A stretch of 64,000 nt of DNA, taken from NCBI RefSeq assembly GCF_011752015.1, contig NZ_JAAIKA010000001.1, positions 62,001 through 126,000 on the forward strand, given 5' to 3'. The translations under genes were made by a program, and so were the position numbers. The notes below the pieces were generated by a model that saw only the letters and a program-made list of their open reading frames with translations, had not been told where the DNA came from and searched no databases. Each line of letters starts with the position of its first letter. Positions within the stretch are counted from its first letter, which is position 1. The stretch comes from Canibacter zhoujuaniae. Lineage in GTDB: Bacteria > Actinomycetota > Actinomycetes > Actinomycetales > Microbacteriaceae. Below are positions 41,103 to 49,321 of the stretch, piece by piece.

Positions 41103-43364
41103 GTGATGAATAACACTCAGCAGCATTCTGGTAACTCGCTGCGCCGTTTTGTGCCGCGGGTTTTCGCGCGTTCGCAGACCCCCGACGGTCTCGATCAGCT
41201 GATTAAAACCGTAAAATCGCAACATCCGCGTGCTGATGTGAGCGTGATCCAACGCGCCTATAAAGTCGGTGAGAAAGCGCATGAGGGGCAGACGCGCAGA
41301 AGCGGGGAGCCGTATTTCACGCATCCAGTTGCGGTCGCCCAGATTCTCGCAGATCTTGGTGTTGCGCCCACCGTTGTTGCAGCCGCACTGCTGCATGACA
41401 CAGTAGAAGATACTGATTACAGTCTTGAACAGCTGACGGCCGATTTTGGCGATCGGATCGCTCTTCTTGTTGATGGCGTGACGAAGTTAGATAAGGTGAA
41501 GTACGGGGAGGCCGCACAGGCAGAAACCGTGCGAAAAATGATTGTCGCTATGACCCGCGATATTCGCGTGCTCTTAATAAAGCTCGCTGACCGCTTGCAC
41601 AACGCGCGCACATGGGGTTTTATGCCCGTTGAGAAGGCGCGTGCAAAAGCAACCGAAACACTTGAGATTTACGCACCGCTTGCGCACCGTCTCGGTATTC
41701 AAGGCTTGAAGACTGAGCTTGAAGACCTGTCTTTCGCAACCCTAAAACCAAAGCTTTACAACGAGATTGAGAATCTTGTTACGCAGCGCAACCCGAAGCG
41801 TGAAGAGTTGGTGAAAAAGGTGACTGATGCGATTCAGCAGGATCTGCGTGAATCGCGTATCCGCGGTAAGGTAGCCGGGCGCCCGAAAGAGCTCTATTCG
41901 ATCTACCAGAAAATGGTTGTGCGCGGTCGAGATTTCGACGACATTTACGACCTGGTGGGAATTCGAGTCATCGTTGAAACTATCCGTGACTGCTATGCCG
42001 TGCTCGGTGCGGTGCATGCACGGTGGACGCCAATTCCGGGGCGCTTTAAAGACTACATCGCCACGCCAAAATTCAATCTCTATCAGTCACTGCACACAAC
42101 GGTTATTGGCCCTGACGGTCGTGCCGTTGAGATTCAGGTGCGCACAGTAGACATGCACCACCGTGCCGAATACGGTGTTGCTGCGCACTGGAAGTATAAG
42201 GCCGGGCAGAGTGCTGCTGACGTTGAAAAGGGCACCGCTACCGAAGAGATGGCGTGGCTCTCGCACATTAACGATTGGCAGGCCGAGACCGAAGATCCGA
42301 GTGAGTTTCTTGACGCCTTACGTTTTGAAATCGGCGCTAAGGAAGTTTATGTGTTCACCCCAAAGGGGCGAGTGATCGGTCTGCCCGCTGGTGGCACCCC
42401 GGTTGATTTTGCTTATGCAGTGCACACTGAGATCGGTCACCGCACCATGGGAGCTCGTGTAAACGGGCGAATGGTGGCTTTGGAAACAGAGCTGAAGAAC
42501 GGTGACGTGGTTGAGGTGCTCACCTCAAACGATCAATCTGCCGGCCCGAAACAGGGGTGGTTGAGCTTTGTTAAGAGTAAGCGCGCGCAGAATAAAATCC
42601 GCCAGTGGTTCACGAAGGAACGCCGCGCCGACGCTGAAGAACAGGGCAAAGAAGATCTTGTTAAGGAAATGCGTCGGAGGCAGCTGCCAATTCATAAGCT
42701 GATGCAGTCTGAGGCGCTGCAGCAGGTTGTGCTGCAGCTGCACTATGAGGATATCGCAGGGCTTTATGTCGGGATCGGCGAGGGTCATGTTTCCGCCCAC
42801 TCTGTGGTGGAAAAGATTGTTGCTGCAATCGCCCGAGAAGAGCAATCGGATGTTGACAGTCCGATAGCGGAATCGCTTTACACTGCGCGCTCTCTTAACG
42901 CTAAAGCATCATCTGAGTGCGGTGTGCTTGTCAGGGGTGCTGGCGATGTTCTGGTGAAACTGGCGAAGTGCTGCACGCCGGTGCCGGGAGATGAGATTTG
43001 CGGGTTTATTACGAAAGGTTCGGGAGTCTCTGTGCATCGTGCAGACTGTTCGAACTATGCTGCACTAAAATCTCAGTCAGAGCGTCTGATTGAAGTTGAG
43101 TGGGCGGCAAATCCGCGTAATGTGTTCCTCGTTAATATTCAGGTTGAGGCGCTTGATCGCTCGCGACTGCTGTCTGATGTGACTCGCACGCTCTCTGAGC
43201 ATCATGTGAATATTCTGCAGGCATCTGTGCAAACGAGCAGTTCACGGTTGGCGATTAGTCGCTTCTCTTTTGAAATGGTCAATACCACCCACTTGGAGCG
43301 GGTGCTTAATGCTGTGCGCCGTCTAGAAGGAGTGTACGACGTTTATCGCGTCAACATGGTTTAA
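41103..43364 (+). CDS. rel: Bifunctional (p)ppGpp synthetase/hydrolase Rel
   Basis: Rel (753 residues) makes and degrades the stringent-response alarmone. The HD hydrolase domain is intact (H74 in YFTHP, H98-D99 in LLHDTVED), the synthetase domain has RVKVAGRPKELYSIYQKM-like and DIYDLVGIRV motifs, then TGS (about 400-465), a zinc-finger region with KCCTPVPGDEI, and a C-terminal ACT domain. Both activities are expected, as in the single Rel of most actinobacteria. GTG and ATG are adjacent at the start. It ends tail-to-tail with the next gene, overlapping by 4 bases. Confidence 0.95.
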   Translation: MMNNTQQHSGNSLRRFVPRVFARSQTPDGLDQLIKTVKSQHPRADVSVIQRAYKVGEKAHEGQTRRSGEPYFTHPVAVAQILADLGVAPTVVAAALLHDTVEDTDYSLEQLTADFGDRIALLVDGVTKLDKVKYGEAAQAETVRKMIVAMTRDIRVLLIKLADRLHNARTWGFMPVEKARAKATETLEIYAPLAHRLGIQGLKTELEDLSFATLKPKLYNEIENLVTQRNPKREELVKKVTDAIQQDLRESRIRGKVAGRPKELYSIYQKMVVRGRDFDDIYDLVGIRVIVETIRDCYAVLGAVHARWTPIPGRFKDYIATPKFNLYQSLHTTVIGPDGRAVEIQVRTVDMHHRAEYGVAAHWKYKAGQSAADVEKGTATEEMAWLSHINDWQAETEDPSEFLDALRFEIGAKEVYVFTPKGRVIGLPAGGTPVDFAYAVHTEIGHRTMGARVNGRMVALETELKNGDVVEVLTSNDQSAGPKQGWLSFVKSKRAQNKIRQWFTKERRADAEEQGKEDLVKEMRRRQLPIHKLMQSEALQQVVLQLHYEDIAGLYVGIGEGHVSAHSVVEKIVAAIAREEQSDVDSPIAESLYTARSLNAKASSECGVLVRGAGDVLVKLAKCCTPVPGDEICGFITKGSGVSVHRADCSNYAALKSQSERLIEVEWAANPRNVFLVNIQVEALDRSRLLSDVTRTLSEHHVNILQASVQTSSSRLAISRFSFEMVNTTHLERVLNAVRRLEGVYDVYRVNMV

Positions 43365-43948
43365 GACTGTTTAAACACCTGCTGTGCGAGGCGTAGTGCG
43401 TGCTGTTTGCGCGGATGTTGGCGTGTTAATAGGCTTTCGAGAATATCATCGGGAGTAAGCTGCGAGAGCCGCATGAGCCCCAGCAGCATTAACTGTAAGG
43501 GTGCTGTATTTGCCGCTTCGTAGAAGTATAGAAGATCAAAAACAGTGCGCCTGGTGGTGGTGACCCTAACACCGCCTAACGAGACGACCTCATCAGCTGT
43601 GATGCGTGCGTGTCTGATTACAGTGCGATTGTGCACCCCTGCAGGAATGCGACAGGAGCCACCAAAATTGTTCACTTCAATCGGACTGCGAAATTTGCCT
43701 ATGGCTCCCCAAACCCAAGCTGCTGTTACACCACAAATAACTGTGTGCGGCGGTAGAAATGAAGCAAGTGAGCGAGCTCTAATCTCCGCTGATTCTTTTA
43801 CGCAGGTCGGCCTGTAGCCAAGGCCGCAGTGTTCAAGTGCGCCGTGCATTCGATGCGCGCTAAGCAGTGTTGCAGGAAGCCGCTCAATTGCCTCCTGCAA
43901 CTGTGCAATCGGGATATTTGGAAGGGGGATAGCGTTTCGCATACACAC
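43361..43948 (-). CDS. AbiEi-antitoxin-like protein, orphan
   Basis: The 195-residue protein resembles the actinobacterial proteins related to the C-terminal part of AbiEi (type IV antitoxin) and to DUF559-type neighbours: LPPHTVICGVTAAWVWG near residue 68-86, VIRHARI, then GGVRVTTTRRTVFDLL near 125-142. The nuclease domain of larger relatives is missing, and no AbiEii-type toxin is near. Its function is not known. It is transcribed against rel and overlaps its last 4 bases. Base composition looks like the neighbourhood. Confidence 0.6.
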   Translation of the reverse strand: MCMRNAIPLPNIPIAQLQEAIERLPATLLSAHRMHGALEHCGLGYRPTCVKESAEIRARSLASFLPPHTVICGVTAAWVWGAIGKFRSPIEVNNFGGSCRIPAGVHNRTVIRHARITADEVVSLGGVRVTTTRRTVFDLLYFYEAANTAPLQLMLLGLMRLSQLTPDDILESLLTRQHPRKQHALRLAQQVFKQS

Positions 43949-43971
43949 ATTATTCCCGCTGCAAGAAACAA

Positions 43972-44015
43972 AAAATTACGGGAGCTTTCAATCTGTGGAA
44001 AACTCCCGTAATTTT
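43972..44015 (-). terminator. Terminator of the DUF349 gene
   Basis: A perfect 13-bp stem (43972-43984 with 44003-44015). On the minus strand it ends in a run of T (CGTAATTTTTTG), 15 bases after the stop of the DUF349 gene. Confidence 0.85.
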
Positions 44016-44029
44016 GTTGGATCGTGCTG

Positions 44030-45244
44030 TTAGCCGAGCGCGGTAAGCCAAGCCTTCTGCGTTGCGAGCTTTTCTTCGATCGCAACTTTTTGGCTTGGGT
44101 TAGCTGTAGTAAGCTCCGCCTCTAGCTGGGCTATCGACTGCTCAAGCTGCTCTCGCAAACCAGACGCACGCGCCTCCGGCTCTGGATCCGTCTCTTCCCA
44201 GTGCTTTGCCTCGAGATCTGCAACATGATCCTGTAGCTGACGCAGTTGATCCTCGATTTTGCGCTTTTGATCGCGCGGAACGCGGCCAATTTCCGCCCAC
44301 TGCTCTTGTAAGTTTGCCAGCAGCTTGCGTGCTTCTTGATAGTTTGGTTCAGACTTTATTTGGCTGCCCAGATCTGCGAGCAACGCTTCCTTCTTTTCCT
44401 GGTTTGCCTTGTACTCCTCATCAACCGCGGCCAGCTCTTCTGCGCGAGCTGCAAAAAGTGTATCGCCAGCGGCCTTAAACCTGGCCCACAGACTGTCTTC
44501 AAGCTTTCGGCTGGCGCGCTTGACTGTCTTCCACTCATCGAGCAGTAGCCGGTATTCGTCAACACCCTCTGCACCCTTTGGAGCGAGCGCCTCAGCCTTT
44601 GTGATTAGCTTCTCTTTTATTTGGCGCACTTCTTTATTTTCTGCGTCAATCTTCAGAAAATACTGACGGCGGGTGGTTTCAAACGTGCTGCGCGCTGCAC
44701 GGAAGCGACGCCACTGGGCATCAGACTGTGATTTTGAGATTGGCGCAGAGTTGCGCTGCGAGTGCTGCCATTTTGCAAACAGCTCTTCAAACTGTGCGGC
44801 TGTTTTCTTCCAATTGGTGTTGCCGGCCGGCTGGGCAGCGAGTCTTTCAGCCTCAGTTGCGATTGCGTCACGCTCGGCGAGCGTTGCCTTACGCGCTGCT
44901 TCTTTGCGCGCCTTTTCTGCGGCGGCGAAATCGTTAGCCTTTTGCTTTAGAGTGGCAACACGGTCGCGTAACGCTTGCAGATCTCCCACAGCGTGCGGCT
45001 CTGCCACCTGCTGCTCGAGTTTTTCAACAGACTGGGTGACGTTGGCGTTAGCCGTGCCGCGCGCAATGCGCGCCTCCAAAAGAGTTACCTGGTAAGCGAG
45101 ATCATCGTATTTACGGGTAAAGTACGCCAGTGCCTCTTCTGAGGTGCCGTCTTGGAACTGGCCGACAAGGCGTTCGCTGTCACTGTCCTTTACGAATACA
45201 TTTCCGGTTTCGTCTACGCGGCCCCAGGTGTTTTCTGCAGTCAC
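44030..45244 (-). CDS. DUF349-repeat coiled-coil protein
   Basis: This 404-residue, highly charged and helical protein has the DUF349 pattern: W-K-x-A-x-F-E-x-L-F-x-x-W and FRAARSTFETTRRQYF, repeated about every 70 residues between about 125 and 330. The first 25 residues (WGRVDETGNVFVKD) are the usual actinobacterial start; the rest is probably coiled coil. The function is not established. It usually lies near rel in actinobacteria, as here. It starts divergently from rarA. Confidence 0.85.
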   Translation of the reverse strand: MTAENTWGRVDETGNVFVKDSDSERLVGQFQDGTSEEALAYFTRKYDDLAYQVTLLEARIARGTANANVTQSVEKLEQQVAEPHAVGDLQALRDRVATLKQKANDFAAAEKARKEAARKATLAERDAIATEAERLAAQPAGNTNWKKTAAQFEELFAKWQHSQRNSAPISKSQSDAQWRRFRAARSTFETTRRQYFLKIDAENKEVRQIKEKLITKAEALAPKGAEGVDEYRLLLDEWKTVKRASRKLEDSLWARFKAAGDTLFAARAEELAAVDEEYKANQEKKEALLADLGSQIKSEPNYQEARKLLANLQEQWAEIGRVPRDQKRKIEDQLRQLQDHVADLEAKHWEETDPEPEARASGLREQLEQSIAQLEAELTTANPSQKVAIEEKLATQKAWLTALG

Positions 45245-45292
45245 CGTTTCGATCTTTCGCTCGGGGTGCGCACGATCCTTGTGCGCACGTGT

Positions 45293-45318
45293 TTGACAAT
45301 ACTCTTCAAGCTTACATT
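45293..45318 (+). promoter_or_regulatory. Promoter upstream of rarA
   Basis: Consensus -35 TTGACA (45293-45298) and -10 TACATT (45313-45318), though the spacer is only 14 bases. An ATG lies 6 bases after the -10 (45325), out of frame with rarA. Two copies of the palindrome GTGCGCAC (45266-45273 and 45281-45288) lie just upstream. Confidence 0.5.
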
Positions 45319-45346
45319 AGGAGTATGAGCGCTACTATGGAGGCCT

Positions 45347-46675
45347 ATGCTCTCTTCCAAATATCAAGATCGGCGCGGGCCTATGCAGCAGCCACTTGCT
45401 GTGCGTATGCGCCCACGCACCCTTGATGAAGTGGTCGGGCAGCAGCATCTTTTGCACCCCGGTTCACCGCTGCGTCAGTTGGCCGCTGAGGAGAGCGGCG
45501 CTGTGTCGGTCATTCTCTGGGGGCCACCCGGCGTTGGCAAAACCACTATCGCGCAGGCCCTTGCGCAGTCGAGTGGCCGCCGCTTCGTAGAGCTGTCAGC
45601 TGTCACAGCGGGTATTAAAGATGTGCGTGCGGTGATGGATAAAGCGCTTAATGATCGCGACCTGTATGGTGTGCAAACAGTGCTCTTTTTAGACGAAATC
45701 CACCGTTTCTCGAAGGCGCAGCAGGATGCGCTGCTGCCGGGTGTTGAAAACGGCTGGGTGACACTGGTGGCGGCAACCACGGAAAATCCGTCATTCTCGG
45801 TGATTAGTCCGCTGCTATCTCGTTCCCTGCTACTGACCCTGCAGCCGCTAACAGATGCAGACCTGCAACAGCTTGTTACGCGCGCTATCGCCGCACCGCA
45901 GGGTCTTAACGCGAGTGTGGAACTGACGCCCGAAGCCCTGCAGGCAATCATCCAATTGGCCAGCGGAGATGCGCGGCGGGCACTGACAACTCTGGAAGCT
46001 GTTGCAGCAACTGCGCTGACAGCTGCAGACCAGAATGACACCCCTGAAATCACCGCTGAATTGGTCTCACAAGCCGTGGATCGGGCAATTTTGCGCTATG
46101 ACAAAAATGGGGATCAGCACTATGACGTGATCAGTGCTTTTATTAAATCCATCCGCGGTTCGAACCCAGATGCAGCACTGCACTACTTAGCGCGCATGAT
46201 TGAGGCGGGGGAGGATCCGCGATTTATTGCACGACGATTGATGGTGCACGCCGCAGAAGATATCGGACTTGCGGATCCGCAGGCGCTTGTTATTGCAACT
46301 GCTGCGGCGCAGGCAACTCAACTAATTGGCCTGCCGGAGGCGCGCATACCGCTTGCTGAAGCCACTATTTACTTGGCGACCGCACCTAAATCAAATGCTG
46401 TTATTACTGCCATTGACGCTGCGATAGCAGATGTTAAGACCGGTCGTGGTGGGGTTGTGCCGCCGCACCTGCGTGATGCGCACTATCCGGGCGCAAAAGC
46501 TTTGGGGCATGGCAAAGGTTATAAATATCCGCACAGTGATGCGCGCGGAGTGCTAAAACAGCAGTATTTACCAGAGACGCTCAGAGGAAAGCGCTATTAC
46601 AACCCATCTGCGCACGGCTTCGAGGGGCAGATTGGCGCAAATTTAGATGCAATCCGCGAAATTACAGGCGAATAA
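45347..46675 (+). CDS. rarA: Replication-associated recombination protein A (AAA+ ATPase)
   Basis: RarA/MgsA (442 residues) acts at stalled replication forks. The [13 protein letters not shown] block, Walker A GPPGVGKT (59-66), Walker [12 protein letters not shown], the arginine finger region and the C-terminal tetramerisation domain with [11 protein letters not shown] are present. The start is uncertain: ATG 45347 has GGAGG only 3 bases away; ATG 45383 is a later option. The probable leaderless ATG at 45325 is in another frame (see findings). Confidence 0.9.
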   Translation: MLSSKYQDRRGPMQQPLAVRMRPRTLDEVVGQQHLLHPGSPLRQLAAEESGAVSVILWGPPGVGKTTIAQALAQSSGRRFVELSAVTAGIKDVRAVMDKALNDRDLYGVQTVLFLDEIHRFSKAQQDALLPGVENGWVTLVAATTENPSFSVISPLLSRSLLLTLQPLTDADLQQLVTRAIAAPQGLNASVELTPEALQAIIQLASGDARRALTTLEAVAATALTAADQNDTPEITAELVSQAVDRAILRYDKNGDQHYDVISAFIKSIRGSNPDAALHYLARMIEAGEDPRFIARRLMVHAAEDIGLADPQALVIATAAAQATQLIGLPEARIPLAEATIYLATAPKSNAVITAIDAAIADVKTGRGGVVPPHLRDAHYPGAKALGHGKGYKYPHSDARGVLKQQYLPETLRGKRYYNPSAHGFEGQIGANLDAIREITGE

Positions 46676-46887
46676 CTGCTAAGCTTGCTTCTGGCTATCT
46701 TATGCTGGCTTGCCAGCGCAGTGGCAGAGCTTTTCAAAGTTTCTGCAACTGGTCGTTTCCTTACCACTTAGGTGGTTCGGTTCTGTTGCGTGCACGATAG
46801 CTCGTGCGGACAGGGCTAAAGGCCGAGGAGACAGGGGCGCGACACCCTAACGCGCATCGAAATGCAGAAACAATAGAAAGGAATGCG
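46676..46887 (+). promoter_or_regulatory. Long leader of rpsD with several hairpins
   Basis: A 212-base gap. Hairpins: GCTGGC-TT-GCCAGC (about 46703), ACCAC with GTGGT (about 46765), GCACGA with TCGTGC (about 46792), and GCGCG with CGCGC (about 46838-46856). Some of the first may terminate rarA. S4 controls its own mRNA in other bacteria, so a control region is plausible, but no known S4 leader is recognised. Confidence 0.35.
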
Positions 46888-47517
46888 ATGTCAAAGACCA
46901 CTCGCAGCCGTGCAAAGGTACGTCAGTCACGTGCCCTCGGTATTGCACTCACACCAAAGGCAGCTAAGTACCTCGAGAAGCGTCCATACGCGCCAGGGCA
47001 GCACGGCCGCACCAAGCGTAAGAGCGACAGCGACTACGCTGTTCGTCTGCGTGAGAAGCAGCGTCTGCGCGCACAGTACGGTATCCGCGAGAAGCAGCTG
47101 CGGATTGTTTTCGCTGAGGCTCGCCGCCAGGCAGGCCTAACAGGTGAAAACCTCGTAGAGCTGCTCGAAATGCGTCTTGATGCACTGGTGCTGCGCGCAG
47201 GTTTCGCACGCACCCAGGCTCAGGCACGTCAGCTCGTTGTGCACCGTCACATTCTTGTAGACGGCAAGATTGTTGACCGCCCTTCATTCCGTGTGAAGCC
47301 GGGTCAACTCGTGCACGTCAAGCCACGCTCAGAGGCTCTTGAGCCATTCCAGGTTGCGGCAACCGGTGCACACGCTGAGGTTCTGCCTCCGACCCCGGGC
47401 TACCTTGAGGTTGAGCTGGATAAGCTCCAGGCAAAGCTCGTGCGTCGTCCGAAGCGCGCTGAGGTTCCAATCATCTGCGAAGAGCAGCTGGTTGTTGAGT
47501 ACTACTCAGGTCGCTAA
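46888..47517 (+). CDS. rpsD: 30S ribosomal protein S4
   Basis: S4 (209 residues) is a primary 16S rRNA binding protein. The ATG at 46888 is 6 bases after AAAGGA; the open frame upstream is not coding. The S4 domain (about 97-160) has MRLDALVLRAGF and ARQLVVHRHILVDGKIV. The zinc-type N-terminal cysteines of some S4 proteins are absent. Monocistronic, separate from the alpha operon, as in other actinobacteria. Confidence 0.96.
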   Translation: MSKTTRSRAKVRQSRALGIALTPKAAKYLEKRPYAPGQHGRTKRKSDSDYAVRLREKQRLRAQYGIREKQLRIVFAEARRQAGLTGENLVELLEMRLDALVLRAGFARTQAQARQLVVHRHILVDGKIVDRPSFRVKPGQLVHVKPRSEALEPFQVAATGAHAEVLPPTPGYLEVELDKLQAKLVRRPKRAEVPIICEEQLVVEYYSGR

Positions 47518-47549
47518 GACTTCCCGGCGTGCTTAGACACGCCTACAGA

Positions 47550-47587
47550 AACGGCGCCCGCCCCGGTTTGGGGTGGGCGCCGTTTTT
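47550..47587 (+). terminator. Rho-independent terminator after rpsD
   Basis: A 15-bp GC-rich stem (47550-47564 with 47570-47584), one G:T-type position, a 5-base loop, then TTTC. The left arm is preceded by AGA, so it gives little on the minus strand. Confidence 0.9.
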
Positions 47588-47625
47588 CGTGCAAATATTT
47601 TTCGCGCTGGCAGCGCGGGATATAA

Positions 47626-49047
47626 CTAGACCGCGTTTTCTAACACAAAATCGCGCAGTGCATCGATATCTACACCCATATCCACAGTCTTTTGTGGTTT
47701 GGTGAGCATTTCTTCCATAGCGGCGGTGAGCTCGGCGGGCTTTCCAACTGCCTCGATCACGGTCTCTGCGAATTTCTGCGGTTTAGCTGTCTCCAGAACG
47801 TACATAATTTCATCGTCGTCCCGATGCGCGAGTGCGGCGTTTACCCCATCAGCGGTGTGCGGATCAATGATGACTCCGGTATTTTCAAACACCTCTTTAA
47901 TAGTGCGCAAGCGATCCGCGTGCGTTGAGGTAGCTGAATAAATGCCGAACTCATCTTTAAAACGTGACACCTCGTGAGAGAGGTCTATCACACCTGTTTC
48001 ATCGAGCTCTTTAAACGCAGCCAAGAGTTTTTCTGGATCGCGCCCGAGCACGTCATAAATTAACCGTTCCACGTTGGAAGCTTTTGATATATCCATCGAG
48101 GGGCTGGATGTGATGTGCGTGTCGGCAGCGCTGCGGGGGCGGTAAACGCCGGTTGAGAAGAACTCGTGGAGCACGTTGTTTTCGTTCGTCGCAACCACAA
48201 GTTTGTTAATCGGAACGCCCATCTGCTTTGCAACTAAGCCTGAGAGCACGTTGCCGAAGTTGCCGCTCGGCACAGCAAACGACACCTTTGTTTGTGCACG
48301 CTTCTGCTCTGTCATTTTGTCGGTGATGCGCAGCCACGCCCAGAAGTAGTAAACGCTTTGGGCTACTACACGACCGAGATTAACTGAGTTGACTGCACCA
48401 AGTGCAACCTGCTTCTTGAAATCAAGGTCGGCATTGAGTTGCTTCATCAGATTCTGGCAGTCGTCAAAAACACCGTCAATGACAATGTTATGAATATTGT
48501 CATCATCGAGTGAATACATCTGCGCACGCTGAAAATCGCTCATGCGCCCCTTTGGAGAGAGCATGATAACGGACACATTCGGCTTCGAGCGGAAGGCGTA
48601 TTCAGCTGCTGATCCGGTATCGCCAGATGTTGCGCCGACAATATTGAGGCGGCTATTGGTCTGCTTCAGAACGTAGGGGATAGCCTCACCGAGAAACTGC
48701 ATGGCCATATCTTTAAAGGCAAGAGTCGGGCCTTCTGAGAGACCGACAAGACCGAAACCGCTTGTCAGCTCTGTGACCGGCACCACCTCAGGTGAGTTAA
48801 AACTATTGCGGTAGGCGTTGTAGGTTATTTCCTCGAGGTCGCCCGGGTCTATATCCGTCCAGAACTTCATTATTACCTGGGCTGCAAGCTCAGAATAGGA
48901 AAGACCGCGCCAAGCTTCAATATCCCAGAGCGCAATTCGTGGCAGATCAACAGGCACCGTTAAACCGCCATCGGGAGCTAAGCCCTCAATTAAAATCTCA
49001 CCAAAACTTGCCGGTTGCATACCGCCGCGGGTTGAAACAAAATCCAT
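47626..49047 (-). CDS. thrC: Threonine synthase
   Basis: ThrC (473 residues) converts O-phosphohomoserine to threonine with PLP. The PLP lysine is K112 in EGPTLAFKDMAMQFLG; GATSGDTGSAAEYAF binds the phosphate, and FAVPSGNFGNVLSG follows. The length and the MDFVSTRG start belong to the long type (E. coli/yeast-like), not the shorter type near hom-thrB. It is alone and faces rpsD, from which it is separated by the terminator at 47550. Confidence 0.95.
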   Translation of the reverse strand: MDFVSTRGGMQPASFGEILIEGLAPDGGLTVPVDLPRIALWDIEAWRGLSYSELAAQVIMKFWTDIDPGDLEEITYNAYRNSFNSPEVVPVTELTSGFGLVGLSEGPTLAFKDMAMQFLGEAIPYVLKQTNSRLNIVGATSGDTGSAAEYAFRSKPNVSVIMLSPKGRMSDFQRAQMYSLDDDNIHNIVIDGVFDDCQNLMKQLNADLDFKKQVALGAVNSVNLGRVVAQSVYYFWAWLRITDKMTEQKRAQTKVSFAVPSGNFGNVLSGLVAKQMGVPINKLVVATNENNVLHEFFSTGVYRPRSAADTHITSSPSMDISKASNVERLIYDVLGRDPEKLLAAFKELDETGVIDLSHEVSRFKDEFGIYSATSTHADRLRTIKEVFENTGVIIDPHTADGVNAALAHRDDDEIMYVLETAKPQKFAETVIEAVGKPAELTAAMEEMLTKPQKTVDMGVDIDALRDFVLENAV

Positions 49048-49116
49048 GGTTCTATTCTGCCATCAAGGTGTCTAACGGTAGGCTATAAAACAAGAAACTC
49101 TGAGAGGGGAATAGCT

Positions 49117-49290
49117 GTGGCAAAAATTCGTGCGCTACTTAGTGGAATTGTTCTAGGCTTTGTTCTGGCTCACCTGGTGAACAAAAATCCGACCGGCCGG
49201 CGTTTCTTTGAACGCGTTAACCAGGCGGTAGATGAGCTGGTCGATGCCGCGGTTAATGGTTATAAAGAAGCAGAAGAAACTCGCGACTAA
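49117..49290 (+). CDS. 57-residue protein of unknown function upstream of alaS
   Basis: GTG after GAGGGGA (spacer 5-6 bases) opens a 57-residue frame: MAKIRALLSGIVLGFVLAHLV, a hydrophobic stretch (about 6-21), then NKNPTGRRFFERVNQAV and an acidic helix ending EEAEETRD-like. Codon use matches the neighbours. The alaS start is 31 bases further on, so they are probably one transcript. Other actinobacteria carry small membrane proteins at this place (rpsD-alaS interval); I cannot assign the family with certainty. Confidence 0.65.
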   Translation: MAKIRALLSGIVLGFVLAHLVNKNPTGRRFFERVNQAVDELVDAAVNGYKEAEETRD

Positions 49291-49321
49291 GCACATTCAA
49301 AATAAGCAATAAAGGATCGGA

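Noticed and set aside
43361-45244. Defence island around the AbiEi-like gene
   Set aside because: The only other gene nearby is a DUF349 housekeeping-type protein; no toxin, nuclease, methylase or mobile element is present.
45475-46053. 192-codon open frame opposite rarA
   Set aside because: A Ser/Ala/Arg-rich shadow of the ATPase gene.
46804-46887. N-terminal extension of S4 from an upstream in-frame GTG
   Set aside because: The extra 28 residues have no S4 similarity and the ATG at 46888 has a good ribosome binding site.
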